From: K189A clade bacterium
GTDB lineage: Bacteria > Pseudomonadota > Gammaproteobacteria > Pseudomonadales > Azotimanducaceae
Assembly (NCBI GenBank): GCA_007571095.1
Contig: RKSB01000212.1
Span: forward strand, 1 to 16,442
Reading direction: 5' to 3'
Length of the DNA stretch: 16,442 bases
Shown one piece after another: positions 12,876 to 16,442 of the stretch. A program made the position numbers and the translations under genes. Numbering within the stretch: position 1 is the stretch's first letter; every line of letters begins with the position of its first letter. The notes under the pieces are model-generated. The model was not told where the DNA came from, did not search any database, and saw nothing but the letters and a program-made list of their open reading frames with translations.

Positions 12876-14390
12876 TCAGGGAAGGGCCTCGGCCTGTTGG
12901 CTGGCTGTTCGCCTTGAAGCCAGCAGCCGAACCACCTCCGAATGCCGGGCGGTGGTCATTCGGCATTGGCGATAAACGAAGGCCGCCAGCAGTGCGGGTA
13001 CGGTGGCGACTATGCCATAGCTTATGCCCATTCGATAGATAATCTCCTCCGGTACAGTACCGGGCAAAACGTTTTCACCCAAAGGAAAACGGATTAAATC
13101 CAGCATTATTCCGCCAATCAATGTGCCTGCCGCCGATGACACCTTGCCAAAGAAAGAGCGGGCCGAGTAGAAGACTCCTTCACGTCGCCATCCCTTGTTG
13201 AGTTCGTGTTCGTCGGCGATATCGCCGAGCAGGGACATGACCGAAATAATCATCACGCTCTGGGAACCATAGAAAAGGCCTACGAGCAGAAGGACCGAGG
13301 GAAACAGCAACGGACTGCCGTTTTCCGGAAACCAGCCGGCCATGCGAAGCCAGATAGCCAGGCTGCTTGCAACCGCATTGACCAGCACCGAGACCGACAG
13401 CACAGATACCTTGTCGGCCCTTTGATGGAGCCTTGTGGTGATCAAAAAGCCTATGATGTAGCCGAACAGTGAGGCGATGCTGTAAAAACGGAACTGGCTG
13501 GTTGTAAATTCGAAGTAATAGATTGCGATGTGCGAGGAAAAGGCATCGTGCATGCCACTGGTAGTAGCGTAGAGAATCATGCCGGCCACCAGCCAGAGGT
13601 AGTTGCGGTTGGTAAAAATTTCTCCGAAGTCTTTGAGCACTCCGCCGGCTGTTGAACTGTCCTTCGAGTTCGGCGTATACAACCAGGGCAGCCGATGGAT
13701 TGTAAAAATGATAGAGACAAGAATCGCCAGTGCCATGACACCGCCCCAGACCAGGCCGTAAGCGGGATAGTTATTGGGGTTGAGCATGCCGTTCGGGTGG
13801 TCTGAATCGCTGACAAAAAAGAAGGTGAGTCCGAGGAAATGGCAGGTTGCACCACCGATCCATAAAAAGATGGCGTGCCAACTCATCATTCGGCTTCTGC
13901 CAACCCGACTGGGGTCGAGTTCGGAGCCAAGGGCCAGATGAGGTACCGAAAAGCAGGTCAGGGAGATGCGAGTACCGGACGCAAATACCAGCATGTAGAG
14001 AGCCAGAGCGAGATTATTCCGGTTGCCCTGGCTGTCGGTAAAGAAGTCGACTGGCGGAGCAAACAGGGCGGCAAAGCAGAAGCCCAACGGCAGGGCAGAA
14101 ATTATCATCAGCGGGTAGCGCCGACCGAGCCGAGTGCGCAGGCGGTCAGACAGCATGCCGACCGCCGGGTCACTGACGGCATCAATCAGCAGGGTGATGG
14201 CAACCATCAGGCCAACCAGGCTGCCCGGTACACCGATGACCTGAACATAATAGAAGAAGCAGAAGACGTTAAACGAGATAACGTGAATGGCATCGCTTGC
14301 CGAGCCTGTTCCGAAGGCCAGCCTCAAGGGTGTTCGAACAGGGGGTGCAGGGGGTGCAGGGGGTATTGAAGAAGAATTCGATGGCTGCAT
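12876..14390 (-). CDS. MFS transporter, GPH (MelB-like) cation symporter family
   Basis: The 504-residue membrane protein has about twelve hydrophobic segments. The first is near 'DAIHVISFNVFCFFYYVQVIGV'. The GPH/MelB signature region 'AITLLIDAVSDPAVGMLSDRLRTRLGRRYPLMI' is split by the usual D-x-x-x-DP and R-x-G-RR features. Members couple Na+ or H+ to uptake of sugars, glucuronides or other organic solutes; in marine and hydrocarbon-using bacteria many are orphan. The ATG at 14390 is chosen over a TTG at 14450, which would lack a ribosome site and add a polar extension. The N-terminus has a 'PPAPPAPP' stretch encoded by a 9-bp repeat. It is convergent with the ligase operon and divergent from ggt, so operon membership does not reveal its substrate. 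Confidence 0.88.
   Translation of the reverse strand: MQPSNSSSIPPAPPAPPVRTPLRLAFGTGSASDAIHVISFNVFCFFYYVQVIGVPGSLVGLMVAITLLIDAVSDPAVGMLSDRLRTRLGRRYPLMIISALPLGFCFAALFAPPVDFFTDSQGNRNNLALALYMLVFASGTRISLTCFSVPHLALGSELDPSRVGRSRMMSWHAIFLWIGGATCHFLGLTFFFVSDSDHPNGMLNPNNYPAYGLVWGGVMALAILVSIIFTIHRLPWLYTPNSKDSSTAGGVLKDFGEIFTNRNYLWLVAGMILYATTSGMHDAFSSHIAIYYFEFTTSQFRFYSIASLFGYIIGFLITTRLHQRADKVSVLSVSVLVNAVASSLAIWLRMAGWFPENGSPLLFPSVLLLVGLFYGSQSVMIISVMSLLGDIADEHELNKGWRREGVFYSARSFFGKVSSAAGTLIGGIMLDLIRFPLGENVLPGTVPEEIIYRMGISYGIVATVPALLAAFVYRQCRMTTARHSEVVRLLASRRTASQQAEALP
14341..14364. repeat. 9-bp tandem repeat in the transporter N-terminus
   Basis: GGGGGTGCA occurs twice perfectly (14341-14349, 14350-14358) followed by GGGGGT. 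On the minus strand it encodes two PPA units and a further PP ahead of the first membrane segment. Copy number may vary by slippage without breaking the frame, since the unit is three codons. Confidence 0.8.
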
Positions 14391-14452
14391 GGGTTTACCG
14401 GTCAGGTGAGCCTGACTGCTGACAGGGCTCTTTATCTTTTTCAGGTTCAAGA

Positions 14453-14465
14453 TGCTAACATAGCA
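14453..14465. promoter_or_regulatory. Short inverted repeat in the transporter/ggt divergent spacer
   Basis: TGCTA (14453-14457) and TAGCA (14461-14465) form an inverted repeat with an ACA centre, 30 bases before the ggt ATG. It overlaps a -10-like TAACAT (14456-14461). It could be an operator, but a match of this size also occurs by chance. Confidence 0.2.
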
Positions 14466-14495
14466 CCCTTGTTCAGGAGAATCCTTGACGAGCTT

Positions 14496-16214
14496 ATGAA
14501 GTGGTTTTTGTCAGCAGGCCTGGTGAGTCTGGTTCTGGTTTGTCCTTTTCAGTCGTCAAGTGCAAACAGCCTGCAACAGACTGCTTATGGCCGGCACGCC
14601 GTAGTCGTCTCCTGTGAGCGGCACGCCAGCGAAGCCGGTATTGATGCCATTGCAGCCGGCGGCAATGCCGTCGATGGTGCGGTGGCGACCGCTTTTGCAC
14701 TGGCGGTCACCTGTCCGAGAGCCGGCAACCTGGGTGGCGGCGGGTTCGCGCTTATTCGCACGCCGAAAGGCGAGGTCATTTCCAACGACCACAGGGAAAA
14801 GGCACCGGCCCTGGCTACTCGGGACATGTTTCTGGACGAAACCGGCAAACCCTCTTCGGCACTTTCGTTGAACTCGGTCCTGGCTGCCGGCGTGCCCGGT
14901 ACGGTGGCCGGACTCCTTGACATGCACGAGCGTTTCGGTGTGCTGCCTCGAAGCAGAGTGATGGCGGCATCCATTCGCCTGGCTCGAAAAGGGTTTCCGG
15001 TCAGCCACGATCTGGCAGAACAACTGAAACGCAGGCTTGAGCTTTTTTCACGCTCCGTTGCTGCCACGCAAGCCTTTACTCGTCGGAACAAGCCTTACCA
15101 GCCGGGCGAGATACTGCGTCAGCCCGATCTTGCCCGAACACTCATTCGAATTCGCGACTCGGGACGGGACGGCTTCTATAAGGGTGTTACCGCCGACCTG
15201 CTGGTCGCCAAAATGAAAGCCGATGGCGGATTGATAAGCCATGCCGACCTTGAGAATTACTCATCGGTCTGGCGCTCGCCGGTCAGCGGTGACTACCGAG
15301 GCTATCGGCTGTACAGCATGGCACCACCCTCGTCGGGTGGAGTCCTGCTGGTCTGGATGCTCAATATGCTGGAAAAACTTGCACCGGCACAACTGACATT
15401 CGCCAGTTCGGAGTTTCTGCACCATCTCATTGAAATTCAAAGAAGAGCCTATGCCGGCCGCTCATTTGGTGATCCTGATTTCTATCACAATGACATTGAG
15501 CTTTTGACGAGCAAGGCTTTTGCCGCTCGCCAGTTTTCAGGGATTGATCCCGAGAGGGCCAGTGTCAGTACCGACATTCGAGCGGAAGTCGAGCCTCGGC
15601 GGAGAGAGTCAACCGAAACCACTCATCTGTCGGTGATGGACAAGGACGGCTGGATGGTGTCCTTGACGACTACCCTGAACGCCTCTTTCGGGTCAAAGAT
15701 TATGGTCGATGGTGCAGGTTTTCTGCTCAATAACGAGATGGATGACTTTGCCACCCTTGTCGGAGCAGCCAACCTGTACGGGCTGGTTGGTCGTTCGGCC
15801 AATCAGATCGAACCGAACAAAAGAATGCTCAGTTCGATGACACCGACGCTGATCCTCAAGGACGGCCAGCCCTTTATGGCACTGGGGTCGCCAGGTGGGT
15901 CGGCTATTATCAATTCGGTGCTTCAGGTGATAGTCAATGTCCTTGACCGTCGCATGCCGCTGGGTCGGGCAGTGGGTGCTGGCCGCATTCACCACCAATG
16001 GCAGCCTGACCGAGTATTCGTTGAGGCCTGGACTCTGTCGCCGGATGTGCTTGCTGCACTGGAGGGCAGGGGTCATCGCAATTTTTCGATTCGCAAGCCC
16101 GACGACTATAGCGGTGGTATAGGTGTGGTCAATGCAGTGATGCGACGGGCAGATGGCACGCTTCATGGCGTCGCCGATTTTCGCCGTAGCGGTGCCGCGG
16201 CTGGAATGGATTAG
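14496..16214 (+). CDS. ggt: Gamma-glutamyltransferase (gamma-glutamyltranspeptidase)
   Basis: The 572-residue protein is close to the length of E. coli Ggt. A signal peptide covers about residues 1-23 (hydrophobic 'FLSAGLVSLVLVCPF', then 'SSANS'), so it acts in the periplasm. The precursor should cleave itself before the catalytic threonine T375 in 'STETTHLSVMDKDG'. Other active-site signatures are present: R100 in 'SNDHREKAP' (glutamate carboxylate contact), N-N-E-M-D-D-F (about 412-418), 'RMLSSMTPTL' (about 443-452) and 'GSPGGSA' (oxyanion loop, about 465-470). The role is transfer or hydrolysis of gamma-glutamyl groups, typically glutathione salvage. ATG 14496 is preferred: the AGGAG at 14475 is 16 bases away, so initiation may be weak. 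The final codons, from 16197, form the first unit of the 21-bp tandem repeat. It is divergent from the transporter (105 bp). Confidence 0.95.
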   Translation: MKWFLSAGLVSLVLVCPFQSSSANSLQQTAYGRHAVVVSCERHASEAGIDAIAAGGNAVDGAVATAFALAVTCPRAGNLGGGGFALIRTPKGEVISNDHREKAPALATRDMFLDETGKPSSALSLNSVLAAGVPGTVAGLLDMHERFGVLPRSRVMAASIRLARKGFPVSHDLAEQLKRRLELFSRSVAATQAFTRRNKPYQPGEILRQPDLARTLIRIRDSGRDGFYKGVTADLLVAKMKADGGLISHADLENYSSVWRSPVSGDYRGYRLYSMAPPSSGGVLLVWMLNMLEKLAPAQLTFASSEFLHHLIEIQRRAYAGRSFGDPDFYHNDIELLTSKAFAARQFSGIDPERASVSTDIRAEVEPRRRESTETTHLSVMDKDGWMVSLTTTLNASFGSKIMVDGAGFLLNNEMDDFATLVGAANLYGLVGRSANQIEPNKRMLSSMTPTLILKDGQPFMALGSPGGSAIINSVLQVIVNVLDRRMPLGRAVGAGRIHHQWQPDRVFVEAWTLSPDVLAALEGRGHRNFSIRKPDDYSGGIGVVNAVMRRADGTLHGVADFRRSGAAAGMD

Positions 16215-16345
16215 TTTGCGGCCGGTCTGGAAGCGCCTGCGGCCAGTTTGAAAGCGCCTGCGGCCAGTTTAAGATAGCGCCTGCGGCCAGTTTGAAAGCG
16301 CCTGCGGCCAGTTTGGAAGTGCCTGCGGCTCGAATGGATTAGCCT
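16197..16345. repeat. 21-bp tandem repeat array beginning inside the ggt 3' end
   Basis: Seven units start at 16197, 16218, 16239, 16260, 16283, 16304 and 16325, each opening with GCGGC and ending near GCGCCT. All are 21 bp except the fourth (23 bp). The first unit contains the last ggt codons and the TAG. The last unit carries the same GAATGGATTAG, so the array is bracketed by two copies of the gene end. A further GCGGCC start at 16434 suggests the array resumes beyond the window. No spacer/repeat alternation or AT-rich leader of CRISPR type is seen. Confidence 0.85.
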
Positions 16346-16442
16346 GCGGTCAGACTTCGGGCGAGTTGCTCGGCAAGACCTGTGCAGATCGCCGTCCTTT
16401 ATCACCGAATGCCGCTGGGTCGGGCAAGCGCCTGCGGCCAAT
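16346..16442. other. Post-array mosaic with a copied ggt segment
   Basis: No gene is seen in this terminal stretch. It includes an exact 18-bp copy (16409-16426) of ggt 15954-15971, and it closes with the beginning of another 21-bp-type unit. The rest (16351-16408) is unassigned. The window ends here, so the full extent is unknown. Confidence 0.5.

Noticed and set aside
16211..16441. 76-codon minus-strand frame with a repeating AAGAFKL pattern
   Set aside because: The repetition comes from the 21-bp DNA array; no start signal and no non-repeat protein context.
16197..16442. CRISPR array
   Set aside because: Units are directly adjacent with no unique spacers, and the unit is derived from ggt coding sequence.

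Overview
The window looks like the chromosome of a Gram-negative, aerobic, probably gammaproteobacterial organism. The basis is a TonB-dependent outer-membrane receptor, a periplasmic gamma-glutamyltransferase with a signal peptide, a CYP153-type alkane/fatty-acid hydroxylase and CobS/CobT-like proteins. The assignment rests on gene types only and is tentative. Most of the DNA is GC-rich (one sampled 60-base row in the DUF2235 gene is 62% G+C). The restriction-modification block at about 2.2-4.26 kb is clearly AT-richer (sampled rows 40-42%).

Layout. (1) 2-1837, +: C-terminal 611 residues of a TonB-dependent receptor whose start lies outside the window. (2) 1838-2272: non-coding stretch with two decayed copies of the 3' end of the cobT-like gene and the left copy of a direct repeat of about 206/231 bp. 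(3) 3969-2273, -: a two-gene restriction-modification unit, endonuclease first and beta-class amino-methyltransferase second. (4) 3970-4448: AT-rich leader of that unit, then the right copy of the direct repeat, which runs into the end of the intact cobT-like gene. (5) 7248-4449, -: a cobS-like AAA+ ATPase and a cobT-like VWA protein as a two-gene operon behind a recognisable promoter. (6) 7408-9052, +: a histidine-phosphatase-superfamily protein closely followed by a DUF2235 alpha/beta hydrolase. (7) 9131-12727, +: a three-gene set of CYP153-like cytochrome P450, HD-domain protein with the ligand pattern of diiron HD oxygenases, and fatty-acyl-CoA-ligase-like enzyme, with a good sigma70-type promoter upstream. 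(8) 14390-12876, -: a GPH/MelB-type MFS transporter convergent with the ligase. (9) 14496-16214, +: gamma-glutamyltransferase, whose last codons are the first unit of a 21-bp tandem repeat running to about 16345, with a further unit starting at the window edge.

How the genes may work together. CobS and CobT normally form the AAA+/VWA motor of cobaltochelatase with CobN, but no cobN or other cobalamin gene is visible here. The P450, HD protein and CoA ligase plausibly form a short oxidative pathway that activates a hydrophobic carboxylate or alkane-derived substrate. The ferredoxin and reductase the P450 needs are not in the window. The R-M unit looks like an acquired island in the spacer between the receptor and the cobT-like gene. 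It is bracketed by long direct repeats of the host gene's 3' end, as expected for insertion with long target duplication or for recombination between tandem copies.

Most notable: the R-M island with its cobT fossils, the CYP153/HD-oxygenase/ligase module, and the tandem array growing out of the ggt stop codon.
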